This document shows, piece by piece, positions 1-12,268 of a stretch of 64,000 bases of DNA. The notes beneath the pieces were generated by a model. That model saw only the letters and a program-made list of their open reading frames with translations. It searched no databases and was not told where the DNA came from. The translations under genes and the position numbers were made by a program. Numbering within the stretch: the stretch's first letter is position 1; each line of letters starts with the position of its first letter. This DNA is from Deuterostichococcus epilithicus (lineage: Eukaryota; Chlorophyta; Trebouxiophyceae; Prasiolales; Stichococcaceae), in NCBI GenBank assembly GCA_033439295.1, contig JAVTLE010000023.1, positions 4,376,530 to 4,440,529 of the forward strand. Direction: 5' to 3'.

Positions 1-10
1 TCTTCTGCAG

Positions 11-3000
11 AATGAAGGATGTGGGGCGCTCAAAGGCGGAGGTGGCGGCTGAGAAGGTGATGCATTTTGTCCGGCATGTCACCCAGTCCTGTATGTTAAG
101 TCGTAATATCTTTCAAGTTGGAGAAAATGTCTTACTAAATTTATTTGTTAATGAGACCTACAAGAAAATGTATCATCGCGCACCTCGAGGAACACTGCTC
201 CCTACTGCTTGATTGCTCCATGCGCAGCTGCCAGGGCAAACAAGCTGTCCGCCTCACGCGGGTGTCCCAGAGCGGTTGGCCTGCATGCCTGTGAATGCCT
301 GCTCTACAACCATTTCGCTTCTCGTGCATGCAGGTCATGAGCCGCGTGCCGGGCGTCACGGTGACGCCGCACCATGGCCGCATCGAGGAGAAGGGCCTGG
401 ACTTCTACGAGCAGTTCCACGTCATCATCCTCGGCCTGGACTCGCTGGAGGCACGGCGCTACATGAACTCCGTCGCCTGCAGCCTGCTGGGTGGGCGACA
501 TTTATCTTCTGTACGATCTTTGCAGCCATTTCTGCATGGTCGACAGGCCTGTTGTCTCCTGTTGCCAGCTGTGCACTACGCTTGTCCTGCAGGGTCTGTG
601 GCTGTCAGCCAGTCCACGCGTGTGTGCAAGCCTCTGCGGCTGAGAGGACCCGCGCCGGCTTCCAGGACCAGGGTTCGACCTCGAGAGCCATGGCAAGCAC
701 GAGCACAGGCCGCTTCAGCCCTGGGGGAAGCATTGGAGGAGGCTTCCCTATGAGCCCCTCGCTTCTGGTTCTCCATGCTTCACTGCATCCCTGCAGAACA
801 CGAGGAGGATGGCAGTTAGAACCTGGCGCTGGTATCGCCGCTGGTGTTGCGGCTGGTGCCAACAGATTGTGGTTTCAAGCGTTTCTGATTCCCTGCGTCC
901 CCTGCAGAACACGAGGGGACCGCAGCCTGGACCTGTCGACGGTCAAGCCGCTGGTGGACAGCGTCGGACCCGAGAAGTAACTCGCGCCTTCAATTGACCT
1001 GCTCCCCTGCGCCACCTGCAGGATACGAGGGAGACGGTAGCCCGACCTCGCCCTCGTCAAGCCGCTGGTGGGCGGCGGCACAGCGGAGTACCTCGTTGGA
1101 TCTCTATCCGGGTTGCACACCGCCCCGCACGTCCCATACATCACCTGATGTGTCTCACATCGCAGAATACGAGGAGGATGGCAGCCCGGACCTGTCGACG
1201 GTCAAGCCGCTGGTGGACGGCGGCACAGAGGGCTTCAAGGGCCACGCGCGCGTCATCATCCCTGGCGTCACGCCCTGCTTCGAGTGCACGCTGTGGCTGT
1301 TCCCGCCGCAGACCAGATTCCCGCTGTGCACGCTCGCAGAGACGCCGCGGTGCGCGTCCACTCAATTCTGACTGAGTGCCGGACTTGATTGAGGCCTCTC
1401 GTGCCATCCTTCCAGTGGCAGAGGGCGCAGTCTTCACGGAATCAGATTGCACGGCCAGCCCCTGGGCGCAGCATGCCCCGCCAACAGACATGCCTGATCG
1501 ACTCTTTGCTGGGAGACGTGCTGAAGAGCACCTGCCCAGCTGAGTTGAGTGCCAGGCTGATCACCGCAGTGCAAGTTTCGTGCGTCAGTCCTGCGCGTTG
1601 ACCTCGCAGCTATCGTCTGCGGGGCGTGGGTTCGACTGACTCATCGGCATCCTACCGCGGCACAGCTGCGCAGCAGGAGCTCGGCACCTGCTGCGACGCT
1701 CAGCGACGCCCCCGACGGAGGCGTGACCCACGCTCGCAGGTCGCCGGCGCACTGCATCGAGTGGGCCAAGCTCATACAGTGGGAGGCGCAGCGCCCGGGG
1801 GAGGACTTCGACGCGGACGTGGAGGAGCACATGCGCTGGGTGTACGAGCAGGCGCTTGCGCGCGCTGGCCAGTTTGGCATCCAGGTGGGCCGGGTGCTGA
1901 AGTTGCGGGGTCTTTCGGCTGAGTCAAAGCGGGTGTCAAAGCCCAGCCATGGGAAACACTTTCATAAGAGTGGCTGGTGAGTGTACCGGCGGGCGCTCGC
2001 GCGCCGGCCAGTTCGGCATCCAGGTGAGCGGTTCTGAGTTGCAGCTGCGGCGCCGGAGTGGTTAGGTCGGGAATGCGTGAGGCCCGTGCGCCAGGACATG
2101 CAAGCCAGAGTGGGGTGCGCCCTGCCGGGCTCGGCAAGCCATGCAGCATCCATGTGCGGTGCCTGCTCAGTGCGATTCAGGTCAACAATTGGTCCTGCGG
2201 CGCGCGCGCAGGGTTTGACGCCCCAGCTGAGGCAGGGCATGGCGGCTCCAGGGTCAGCGCGGCAGGTCCAGAGTCTCACTTTCGTTTCCCCTAATGTGCG
2301 CACAGGGGGTGACATACCAGCTGACGCAGGGCGTGACAAAGAACATCATCCCGGCGATTCCCTCCACCAACGCCATCGTGGCGGCCGCCTGCGCGCTGGA
2401 GGCGCTGAAGCTCATCACCATGGCCTCCACGGGGATGAACAACTACATGATGTGGGTCTTTCCACCCTCGCACACGTGGCTCTGCTTGCAGCTTCAGGCC
2501 TTGTTCGCTGTCTTGAGTGGGTTCGGCTCCATGTTTGCTGGATGCAACGCATACATTTGGCGGAGGAACAGAGGCCATTCCTGTCGTCTGCATGTGACCC
2601 GCCACAAGTCTCATTGCGCATGTGAACCTTCACTTGACACAAAGCCACACCTTGCACACAATGCAACTGTGCTGTGACATGGAAGATACACAGCGCTGAG
2701 GCCATATAAACGCACAGCGTGGCATGCGTGCAAGATGTCTGCCAGAGAGCTCACGCAGCGCAGCAGAGGTCGTCCCTGTAAGACACTATCCGCTGGACTG
2801 ATAACCTTTCTACGCCAAAGGTGCACGTCGCTGAGGGCATCTACATGCACACAGTGGCGTACGAGGGACATGCCTGCCCGAGCGCACAAAAAGCGCAGCA
2901 AAGGTCGTCCTCGTGACACAACATCCCACCGACTCTGATGAACACTTTTGCAACAAAGGTACACTGGCGCTGAGGGCATCTACACGCACACGGTGGCGTA

Positions 3001-4098
3001 CGAGCGGGATGCGGCCTGCCTGGAGTGCTCGCCGGCGGCGCCGCTGGAGGTGGCGGCAGACGCCACGCTGCAGCAGGTGCGGGCTTTCTGCTTCGCAGGT
3101 GCAGCACTGGCCTGCAGAGAACCGACATCAAGGGTGGCGAGGCACCAGGCTGAGCTGCGAGCACGCGGTGGCAGAAGCATTCGTTGCCCTGTGGCACCGC
3201 ACTCCGAACCCTAAACCCTGCGCCGCAGGTCATGGACGCCATCATGGCGGACCCGCGGCTGGGGCGCAGCCTGGCGGCGCCCAGCATCAGCGCCGGCCGC
3301 GATAACCTGTACATGCGAGGTGAGAGGCTGCCTGCAGACTGTGCTATACAGTGCTGTCCATCCAGGTCGTCCTATGCCTTCCAACGTCTGCCAGCTGGAA
3401 TGCCGGCGCGCGCATGGTTCAGGGTTTGGAGGGCGGCTTCCGCTGTCGGCCCAGGCAAACGCTGACAGCCTCGCAGAAATGCTGGGGCCTGCTACAAGCC
3501 ATGCGGCTGCAGGGCTCACCCTGTCCGTGCGCAACCCGCTCGCATGCGGGGGTTGGCGCAGTACCACAGACTGCCACCAAGCAAGGTTGACCCTGTAGCA
3601 GAGGAACCTTTGCTGCTACTCGCAGGCGTGCTGGAGGAAGAGACGCGGCCAAACCTGAACCGTCCCATCGCGCAGCTGGTCGACGGCGACGGCGCTGTGC
3701 TGCAGGTGCAGCAACCCCCTTTTCTGAAACGCCATATGTGGACCTCGGCCCGGGTCCCCTGCACCCTCGCTGTTATTTCTCTGACTTGTCGACGCAGGGT
3801 CCCGGTCCTGCGCCCTGTGCAGTCGTTGCCACGCCAGTGCTTATGCCCACGTAGCAAACAACGGCACCGGCGCTCCTGGCGGGTGCATCAGTGCGACTGC
3901 CTGGCGCCGCAGCGGCGACCACCAGTTGATGCTCGACACCCCGCCCAAGCACCGAGCCCTGGGCGCCGACCCATGCTGTGTGCGTCCCACGCGCAGGTGA
4001 ACGACAAGAAGCTGGTGGGGCCCCTGAAGGTGCGCCTCAAGTTCGCGCAGCGCGGCGGTTCCCCCAGCAGCAGCGGCGGCGGCCCCATGCAGGAGTGA
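11..4098 (+). CDS. UBA3: NEDD8-activating enzyme E1 catalytic subunit (UBA3/ECR1), 5'-partial
   Basis: Adenylates NEDD8 with its partner AXR1/APPBP1, forms a thioester on its catalytic cysteine and passes NEDD8 to the E2 UBC12, so activating cullin-RING ligases. Exon chain deduced: <11..56, 334..490, 1166..1349, 1740..1884, 2306..2451, 2959..3076, 3229..3319, 3626..3705, 3997..4098; phases agree throughout. Visible in order: [28 protein letters not shown] (adenylation domain), [15 protein letters not shown], the zinc pair CFEC, the catalytic cysteine in [27 protein letters not shown], the second zinc pair CLEC, then a ubiquitin-fold C-terminus with [19 protein letters not shown]. The N-terminal nucleotide-binding GxGxxG part lies before the window. 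Introns carry several degenerate copies of exon edges (see findings). Family assignment is secure; exact junctions are inferred. Confidence 0.93.
790..1095 (+). repeat. three decayed copies of a UBA3 exon start inside its upstream intron
   Basis: The exon beginning at 1166 is preceded by three degraded copies of its first 20-70 bases, starting about 796, 907 and 1023. Each follows its own pyrimidine-rich tract and CTGCAG acceptor-like site. The second copy keeps the stretch encoding [10 protein letters not shown] at base level but has a frame-breaking indel. Spacing is about 111, 116 and 143 bases. Confidence 0.85.
1978..2026 (+). repeat. copy of the 3' edge of a UBA3 exon, donor included
   Basis: The last 45 or so bases of the exon ending at 1884, with the following GT donor, recur about 139 bases downstream with a few substitutions. 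Both copies end in GGCATCCAGGTG. Confidence 0.85.
2203..2245 (+). repeat. copy of the 5' edge of a UBA3 exon
   Basis: About 38 bases resembling the exon that starts at 2306, 95 bases upstream of it, including the preceding CAG. Shared core: CCAGCTGA.GCAGGGC. Confidence 0.75.
2690..2958 (+). repeat. two tandem units before a UBA3 exon (intron end plus exon start)
   Basis: Two units of about 129 and 140 bases precede the exon at 2959. Each holds a copy of the exon start (GCTGAGGGCATCTACA in unit two and in the true exon) followed by a similar intron segment (GCAGCA.AGGTCGTCC) ending in an AAAG acceptor-like sequence, so the duplicated unit spans the intron-exon border. Confidence 0.85.
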
Positions 4099-5121
4099 CG
4101 AGGAGCAGCACACAACCTGGGCGAACGCTGCCGGCGAGCAGCAGGAATAATGCGTGTGTGGCGGGTCATACATGGAAGTATGTGCGCGCTTGTCTGGGTA
4201 CTACTTGTGTTGCACCAGAGGTGCCGCAAAGTTGCTGAGCAGAGTTTGCTGCTGTGGCAGCAGGTGTGTTGGCACAGCACATGGACCATTCGTAACGTCG
4301 TGGTTATCTTCACCCTGCAACTGTTCAATCCGTGGAATGTCCAGTAAATCAGAGGCTGCACCAATCTGCCTGCACACGTTATTGTCTCCCACAATTGCCT
4401 CGCCAATCAAGCTTGCAAACTGGAAACGAAATCACTGGACGTAGGCAGTGCGACACCTGGTGACACGCTGCTGGCGTGATCTGTCTACATGGCCCATGCA
4501 TCATTCGTACTCCTACACCACCCTCAGAGCGCGGCCGATGGGCACACCTCACTGCGCAGCTGAGTGTTGTGTATCTTCCTGATCGACTCTCTACTTGCTG
4601 AGCAAACCGTGCCCCGCCTGGCCGGCAACGTCTCGCGGCATATCACCCGCCTCCAGCGCACAGCGGTGTACAATACCCTCCAGCAGCAGCTAGTCGGCAG
4701 CCAGCAACATCGTGAGCGGTCATCGAGAACAGCGCACTGCGGGGATCAGTACTCGTCACCAGGAATTGGCTCGCCGTGCATGAACCGCGAGGCAATAGTA
4801 AAGTTGGGCTCCGCCCCTAGCGGGTGTCGTGCAAATATGCGGCCTGGCAACGCCGCCAGCTGGTACATCCTGGGCTTGGGCGCGTCAGTGCTGCTTTGGT
4901 AGAAAGGTCCATTCTGCATGCCAACATATGTACGCCACGCCCGTTACTACTCATTCTGACTTTGCGAGGGCGACCATCCGCACTGTCAGACTCACTGTTC
5001 CCGCCGGTCCCACGAATTTGTGACCAAATGAAGTCGCATGGAAGGCGGCAGGTTGCAAATTATGAAGCCTGCCTGCTGACTTAGCACTGTTGTGACAGCT
5101 GCAGGTGCTGCGCTGTCACAC
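4099..5121. other. intergenic stretch between convergent genes
   Basis: Downstream of the UBA3 stop and of the F-box gene that ends at 5122 on the other strand, so it should hold both 3' ends. I see no conserved protein, RNA gene or strong repeat in it. Confidence 0.4.
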
Positions 5122-7518
5122 TCACTCTGCGATGCTAGGCTGGAAGACCTTGTTGGCAACGAACCCCCCGAATGCAGGGGCGAGGGACTTCTCATCCATC
5201 ACCTTGCTCTTGCAAAGAAATCCCTCCATTCAGCATAAGTTGACAGCAGCATGACCGCGCCTGTCTCTTTCGAGAAAGGGAATGTGCCTACCTGGTTTTT
5301 GTCCCTGATGTCTAGGTAGCGCAGGCGCGGCATGCGGGAGAGGGCGGCTGCCAGACCGTCCTCCGTGAGTGTCAGCGTGCCGCTGACACTACTGTGGCAC
5401 GTCAGCAAGGCTAGGCGCTGCAGCTGCGACAGGGCTAGAGCGCTGTCGTCGGTCAGACATCCCACCATTCCGTGTAAACTTTGACACGCCAGCTGTTTGC
5501 AGCCGGCGACAGCCTGTACAACAGGAGCATATTCACCGTCAGGTCACACCAGCGGAGCGTGCGCCGGTGTACAGCTGGCAAATGGCCCGGCACACGGGTG
5601 TCCATGATACGAACATGCACCCAGGGACATTTTGCAGTCAGCAATGTTGATGGCACCGCGCAGGCGGCCTGGCATGCTGCGGTGCTTAATGCTGGAGAGC
5701 GCGACCTCCTTTCACATACACGTGATGTGCGGCGGCACTGATGCTCAGGCATGCGATCGAAAAATTGAGTCATGCAACCACTTGATGAATGGTGCCTCGT
5801 GCAATGCCAGTAAGGTGTGTGCGCACACCTGCAGCACAGAGTCCCCCCTCCCCTGTGGCACTTCTCCGGAGGGCGGCAGATGTCCTTCCTCTGCTTCCGA
5901 CCAGCACTCGTGCATCAATTCCTCCGCTTCGTCGTCGTCATCGCATTCGTGCAGGTCCAGCCACAGGGCGCGCAGCGCAGGCAGCGTCGCCAGAATGCGC
6001 AGGGAAACATTCACGCGGCTCTCTAGTGTCTGCAGCCGCTGCAGCTCCAGCCGCTGCAGCCCAGACAGCGCACCAAGCGCCCAAAGCTGCATCCACCATG
6101 GGGCAGGCTGTCAAAGCCATCGATGAGGATGATAATGCAGCCATGACGCTGTGACATCGTGCACATGCCACACTGATCAGTCATGACTCAGCAAGCGATG
6201 TGCTTGGCAGGGCGGCCCAGCTGACGTCAGCGGCAACAGCCACACCTGTCTGCCGGGTTCGAAGGCCAGGCAGCTAAGTCTGGTGAGGCGCGCTAGTGCA
6301 CACCCGCCAGCGGAGTCAGCGGAGTCAGCGCGCACTGCAAGTGCCAGGAAGTAGTCCATGTGCAGCGATGTCAGACCGGTCCGGGCGTTCAGCATTGCCT
6401 CAACCTGCACAACAGATGTCACAGAAGACTCTGCGGCATCGACTGCGCCAATTGACAATGCCATGCATTGACGTCATTATGTCATCTGCATGTTGTGGTG
6501 TGCTGCACAACGAGGTGATGCTGCACGTTCCGCTGACTAGGAACCGCTGCACCGCCGCCACATGCCACAAGGCCCCTTCGTTGTCTGGCTGTGGAAATGC
6601 TCTGTTGGCACAGTGCACGAGGCTTTCATCTGTAGCACCTGCTCTGTGATGTCCTCCTGGACACAGCCAAAACAGCCGACCTTTGTGTCTTCTTGCATTA
6701 GCTGCAGGCACTCGAGTGTCGGCAGACATTCAGGGTCCGCCAGCAGCTCATATACCGCCCTGCGTCATCAGTCCAGCAGCACACTGAGCGCAAGTCAGTG
6801 CTCGCTGACGTGCCTGCTTCCTGCCTGGGCTGCTCCTTCTGTGCAAGGATGTTGCACCTGCAAAGCCTGCGTGCACCGGTAGTCACAACACCACCCCCCC
6901 CTCCTCCTCCTCATATAAGGCGTTGCAGCATGTCAAAGCGTCAGGAGAGGACGCAGTCACATTAGGATGACCGCAAAGCGCGCACCCCGCCACAGATTCA
7001 AAGAGCCCGAGTGACAGACTGTGCAGAGGTAGGTGAGAAATGCAGTCAAGGACGGTGAAGTCGATGATGCTGTCCCTTGGGTGACGGACGACTGCAAAAG
7101 CATTGAAAACTTCCTCAAACCTCATGTGAGTCGTTGCACTGGTGGGCTGATGTCGTGTGCACTGCACTGCAGCATGTTTTATTGCATGAGACGGGCGCAG
7201 ACACTACACTTGGCGCAGTAATAACAAGGCATCAAGAGTGAGGAGAAGGCCTTGCCAAGGTCGCCGTGGTTGAAGAGGCCAAGCCGCAGAAGGCCAGTGC
7301 AGTGCGCTAGCTCGTAAATGAGTGCGTCGATGTACTGGTAGTCCTCCCCATCGGAGCTTGAAACTGGATCGTCATCGCCGCCTCGCTCATCTACAACCAG
7401 CGGCCAACGGCTCCAGGACAGGGCGGTGAGCTTCCTGCGAAACAAAGCAAGCTCGATTTTTGTCATCCATGCGACAACTCTTGTGATGATCAGATCCGGG
7501 TGCACCGTCTGAACGAGG

Positions 7519-7554
<36 letters not shown>

Positions 7555-8993
7555 GTGAGCATGACCGAAATGTGGGCTCAAACATGCGACCGTCGAGACG
7601 CATGCAGACTTCAAGGCCTAATGTAGTAGGACCTGTCGCACCATGTCAGCACATGCCGTCAGAATCGTGAAACTACCGCAGCAACACCACAGGCAAGCGA
7701 AGCTGTGTTTCAGGAGAGCTCCCTCGAGCCACACCTCAGTGACGACAGCGGGAGGCAGTCGGTCGTGCGCTTGATTATCCCAGCAGCGATCTCTTGCACA
7801 AACGAGACTGTCAAACTGAGGTCGGACAGGAGCGGCAGCTCTGCCAGCACCCCAGTGCCAGTCACGACATCCTCAGGGCCATTCAAGTCCAGCGTCAGGC
7901 TCTCGAGCAGCACGATAGGCGCCAGCTCCTGCGGTAGTGGGGCCAGCAATGATCTCAGCTGGAATAATATGTCACCAGCGGCAGCTTGCCTGCACATGTC
8001 ATCATCTCTTGCTTCGGAGGGATGGATGCGCACTGCAATGTGCAACTGGACGACGATGCACCCGCGAAAGTGCAAGCCTCATCGCCGGGCAGGCATATGC
8101 GCACATTGGTCCTTGCGCTTCTGTCTGACAGTGTCCTGTCACATCCGGCACCAAAGCAGCTGCTGCAACCAGCACATGGCGACAGCAAACTACGCTCTTC
8201 ACCACAGCATCCGGCAGAGTTGCAGCTGCATTGTCAGCACTCCCACCACCCTCACCTGCAAATCCCATGGTAGCACGTTCTCCTCCTCGTCGTCGTCGTC
8301 GTCTTCCAGAGTGCAGCTCGAGCACAGGAGCAGTGTCAGGTGCTGCAGCAGCGTGAGGCCACCAATGCCAGCCAGGGTTGCAGGGTGTTGAAGGTCCAGC
8401 CGCCGCAGAGACGTGCACGCTGAAACGTGTGCTGCCAGCAGATGGCCCTCCAGCATCCAAGCATCGTGCAGGTCGATCTTCGCAGCTACCAGCGCAGGGC
8501 CCTGAGCATCAGCCAAACCACACAGATGGCTGCTCAGTAGCGCCCGTCCAGTGGGAGGCCCATGCCTGTGGCAACAATATGGTGCTGATGCACAAAGACG
8601 ATACATGCTGATTTGAAGCAAGTAGTTCTAGAAAGCTTGCCTTCCGGCAGGAAGCTGGACATCGGGGAGGTGCGATTTCAGCATGCAGGCGATACATTCA
8701 TGCATGCTTACCGCTGCCAGGTATGTCGAGAGCGCTGCGGCGTGGTTGTGTTTTTCATGGTCGGGTGTGTCGTCTGGCGGAGGGCTCACGCACAGCTGCC
8801 GTATCCCAGTCATGCGAGTGGCGAGCTGTAAACCAACTGCAGTGCCCACATGCGCTGCTTTTGCAGCCAACAGCCCCGCCGCTGCCCAGCGGCGGCAGAC
8901 AGTTCGACCGGCGCTGAGGTCCTCCGGTTGCAGCAGGGACAGTATCTCCAGCAGCAGCTCCTGCGGCATGTTCTGCACCGTGAACAGCGTCAT
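5122..8993 (-). CDS. F-box protein with leucine-rich repeat-like region
   Basis: Likely substrate receptor of an SCF ubiquitin ligase: the F-box binds SKP1 and the leucine-rich part binds a target. The start codon at 8993 opens NMPQELLLEILSLLQPEDL, then GRTVCRRWAAAG, a clear F-box. Well-supported exons on the minus strand are 8712..8993, 8256..8501 and 7735..7958, with leucine-rich segments such as LRRLDLQHPATLAGIG and LAELPLLSDLSLTV. Further leucine-rich exons lie near 7180-7510, 6177-6400, 5745-6092 and 5293-5465 (LSRMPRLRYLDIRDKNQ, followed by a GT donor). A last exon at about 5122..5208 ending KVFQPSIAE is plausible. An acidic DDDDDEEE run is present. A CTG/CAG repeat lies at 7518-7554. 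Middle junctions are not resolved. Confidence 0.72.
7518..7554. repeat. (CTG)12 trinucleotide repeat
   Basis: A pure CTG run on the plus strand, CAG on the sense strand of the F-box gene, next to a possible acceptor. It would read as glutamine or alanine if exonic. Confidence 0.95.
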
Positions 8994-9479
8994 ATTGACG
9001 GCGGTCGTATGGTTCTCGAGGGTCCCCGACAGCTGCTTCTGCGCGTGCGAGAACGCACACTGGTGTTGGACATCCGACAGTTTCCTTGGGACCACGAGAG
9101 TCCGTCGCGTGTAGGGAGTGCTCAACTAAATTGCTAATCGGAGTTCAATTGCACATTGAAACTTTCGCTCTCCACCGTCATTGTTGAGACTGTTGTGCGA
9201 AAACAAAAATCTAATTTAGAATGCCAACCTCCCTGCAGCTCACAATCATAACAGGCATGCCGCCTCCGCGGCACAGCCCCCATGCTTGCTTAGTTGCTGC
9301 ATGCAGTGCGTCAGCAGATCCCGCCGTGGCTGATGCTACGCAGATATAGAGCAGAGCGAGCCCCGTCCTGGTAGTAGCGCTGCCTCAGTCATACCCCGAC
9401 TCCTCGAATTAGATGAATGCCACATCGCGCGCCACCCCGTGCGCTTAGCCTGTGATGTGCAGAGATGCGGGCAGGCAGA
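8994..9479. other. upstream region of the minus-strand F-box gene
   Basis: Lower in GC than its surroundings around 9125-9260. No exon, RNA gene or repeat recognised; it should contain the promoter of the F-box gene that starts at 8993. Confidence 0.35.
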
Positions 9480-10920
9480 CCAAGACGCCGGAAGACCCTG
9501 GGCGCACGACAATGAGCGATTCTAGTGAAAACCATGAAAGTGCCAACGCGACATTGTTAGATGCATGAGCGACGATGCCTGACGCCGCTGCACACGCTGG
9601 GATAAACCCACACACCAACCGCCAAGAAAACATAATCGAAACTCCAAAGAGGTAATCAGGGTCCTGAGCAGGCAGCCGTGCCAATGCGCCCTCGCTGCAA
9701 GCACACAATCGCATGACCGCCAGAAACGTTCCCCTGAGCATGCTGCCGTTGGACCCAGGCACCGTGCGTGTCCCTGACTTGCCGGATGTTGAGGAAGTGA
9801 AAGCATGGCAATCCGTGCACGGCATTGGCAAGACACGGCATCCGTCAGGCCTGACAGGTTCAGGGCCATGCACGTGAGCGACGTCAGCGGCTGCAAGCAA
9901 GCCGGGGCTGCAACGCAGGTGCCAGTCAGCCCGCTAATGCCGTCCAGCTGCAGGCACCAACAGCAGCGTGCCGCAGCGGCTGACGGCCTGCATCTGCGCC
10001 CAACAGGTATGTGTGTCACAATTTATCAGGCATTGTATGTTTGCAGGTACAGCGGAACCAGCTGCAGGATTCTGACCCTTGTACAGTGGGGAAAGGCAAT
10101 GCGGCATCATAAAGGAAACTAAGCTCCCAGCCTCAATCCGAGCAGCAATCCGGACTACACAGCAGCACGGCGTGATGCAGCTCAGCTGATGAGAGCTGGC
10201 CCCTGTAGTCGTGCACAGTGTGGTTCTCGAGCTGCAGTAGTGCCAATGACTACAAGCTACAACCTCCCCGCACCTGCAGCACCATGCGCGCTTCCGGAGG
10301 TGGCGGCAGGGGCGCCAGACGCTCTGTGGCTTCCTCGAAATCTCCACAGTAGTCGTCGTACTGTGGCGGCGCCTGCGAATGCGGCTGCCATGTGATTTGG
10401 TACCGCGGACGAAGTGTCGACGAAGGGCGCGCACGCAGCTTTGGCAGTCTGCCGAGAACGAGCTTCAGCTGTTCAGCGGCTGCCACTGTGAGCTTGTCCA
10501 GCTCCAGCCGCTCCAGCAGCGTCAATCAGCGGCAATGCCGTCTAGCTGCGCCCAGGCACAGCAATGTCACAATGATGTAGTTCTCGCCACCGCTCATCCT
10601 TTCAGCAACACATCGCTGATTTTCAGTCTGTGGAACATACAGGCCAGCTCTTTTGCGTTTTGCCTCATGTTGAGACCTTCAAAAGGCGGATTATTCGGTG
10701 GACGCGCCTGGAAAGGCAGCTTATCGATGCACTCGATGCAGCGATCGTTTGGATGCAACCCTCGGAGCGACAAACTGCCAAGAGCCCGCAGTTGCAATAC
10801 GCAGGTTTGGAGACCAGAGCGTAAATGTAGCACTTTGCCGAGGCCCAGGACAGTCCTAGAAGTTACGGACCAGTTCAGGTGATTCCCGAAGGTGGCCGGA
10901 AGCGATTTCAGATTTGCTTG
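9480..10920 (-). CDS. leucine-rich repeat-like gene or fragment without visible F-box
   Basis: Minus-strand open segments show regular leucine spacing: near 10594-10880 (LGKVLHLRSGLQTC, LRALGSLSLRGL), near 10255-10525 (LLERLELDKLTVAAAEQL, ending in a GT donor) and near 9840-9960 (LQLDGISGLTG, LTSLTCMALNLSGLT). They resemble the repeat region of the F-box gene downstream on the same strand. Only about 110 bases separate the top of this region from the start of a divergent F-box gene at 11031, and no F-box is seen on this strand. It may be a truncated paralogue or a gene whose first exon I cannot see. Boundaries are approximate. Confidence 0.4.
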
Positions 10921-11030
10921 AACATTTTGACAGGGCTTGCCGTTTCATCGAAAGCGTCACTCACGGACCTGCACTCTCTCACACAGGCATAATTCCTCTC
11001 GATGGAAGGGCAGCTCTGAACAGGCCGCCC

Positions 11031-12072
11031 ATGTCTCTGCTCCAGCTTTCAGATGATGTGCTGAGCGGCGTTCTCAAGCAACTCAACATTGGTGACAGGT
11101 ATCGCTGGTGCCATCAGCAAGGCCTGACCAGTCCTGATGGGCTTTTCGGAACAAGTTTGAAGTTGTGCAGTTTGTCCCGTTCTGGTACTGACCTGTGTCT
11201 CGGTACGGTACAGTGCACGAGCAGTCTGCGCCTCTGCCCGGCTAGCCCAGCTGGTTGCTGCGCCTGGCACCTCGGTCTGGGGGGCCGTGGACTTCATGAC
11301 GATTTACGAATGGATGGATCATGATGACTACGAGTACGACATCACTTTCACAGAGACAGCGGCGGCAGCAATGCTGATGTGGTGGCGGAGACGCCTGCCA
11401 GCGCTACAGTCTGTGGCGCTCCCCAGCCAGTTCCTGCTTTTGCAGGTGAGCAACCGCTATCAGGGTCACATTATTGCATGCGCCTGCAGGGTTTAAAGCA
11501 AAACGATGGGCACACGTGATCTGAACGAAATTTGTGTCATGCTGCTGCCACAGCAATGCCTTGCAAGTATATGCAGAGTCTTTGCAGCTCCAATAGTGGA
11601 GGCTCTACTGGGCATGCTTGCACTTGCGCCAGGCCTGCGCAGTCTCATGGTCGGCACAAACAACTGTGTTTTCGAAGACGAGAGCGACGATGTTGCGCAC
11701 ACTGGCGTTGCGGCTCTGGCACTGGTCGACATGTGCACCAGCCTCAAGTTCTTGGCACTCTGGGATCTCAACAGCTGCACTGCACCCGGCGACGCTGTTC
11801 TGGCGGCTGCGGTTGCCAGCTTGCCTCATATGGAGGTGTGCTGCCAGGCTGTGCCTCCGGAGGTGGCATGTGATTGGTGCATATCAGTTGCCGAGTGCAC
11901 GTGCTGCATGCACAATGTTGGCATTCAAAGCACGACTTGCAGAGACCGCAAGCCGGGGCACCCCATCTCTGGCGAGCGGCAGCATGGTGTGCTAAGCACG
12001 ATGCCACCTGACCTGTATGACGCAGTTTGGGCGAAGCTGCAGGTCCGCTGTTCTCTCGGATGGTGGAGATGA
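11031..12072 (+). CDS. short F-box/leucine-rich protein
   Basis: Second F-box gene, transcribed away from the leucine-rich region at 9480-10920. Exons 11031..11098, 11214..11445 and 11554..11835 join in phase. The first two give LSDDVLSGVLKQLNIGD followed by ARAVCASARLAQLV, an F-box split by an intron. The third gives leucine-rich segments LALAPGLRSLMVG and CTSLKFLALWDLNS. The 3' end is unclear: either the third exon reads through to a stop at 12070-12072 or further exons follow. It is shorter than the minus-strand F-box gene. Role as an SCF adaptor is inferred from the F-box only. Confidence 0.6.
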
Positions 12073-12268
12073 ATGGTTGAACAGCCGTTCTAATAGCTCT
12101 TATGCAACTCGGCTTGCACCTTTGCCCTGTTTGCTGACTACAGTTGTACGCTGCGCAATGCTTGTGCAGCTGTGTGCGTAGGTGTATTGCTGTTACTGGT
12201 ACTTACCTGAAGACTGTAGTTCCATTTCGTAGGTGCTATCCCCTTACGTAGATACCCTCCATTCGCAG

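Noticed and set aside
790-1095. Mutually exclusive UBA3 exons as an established fact
   Set aside because: The copies contain indels that break the frame within a few codons, so decayed duplicates are more likely; left open for RNA data.
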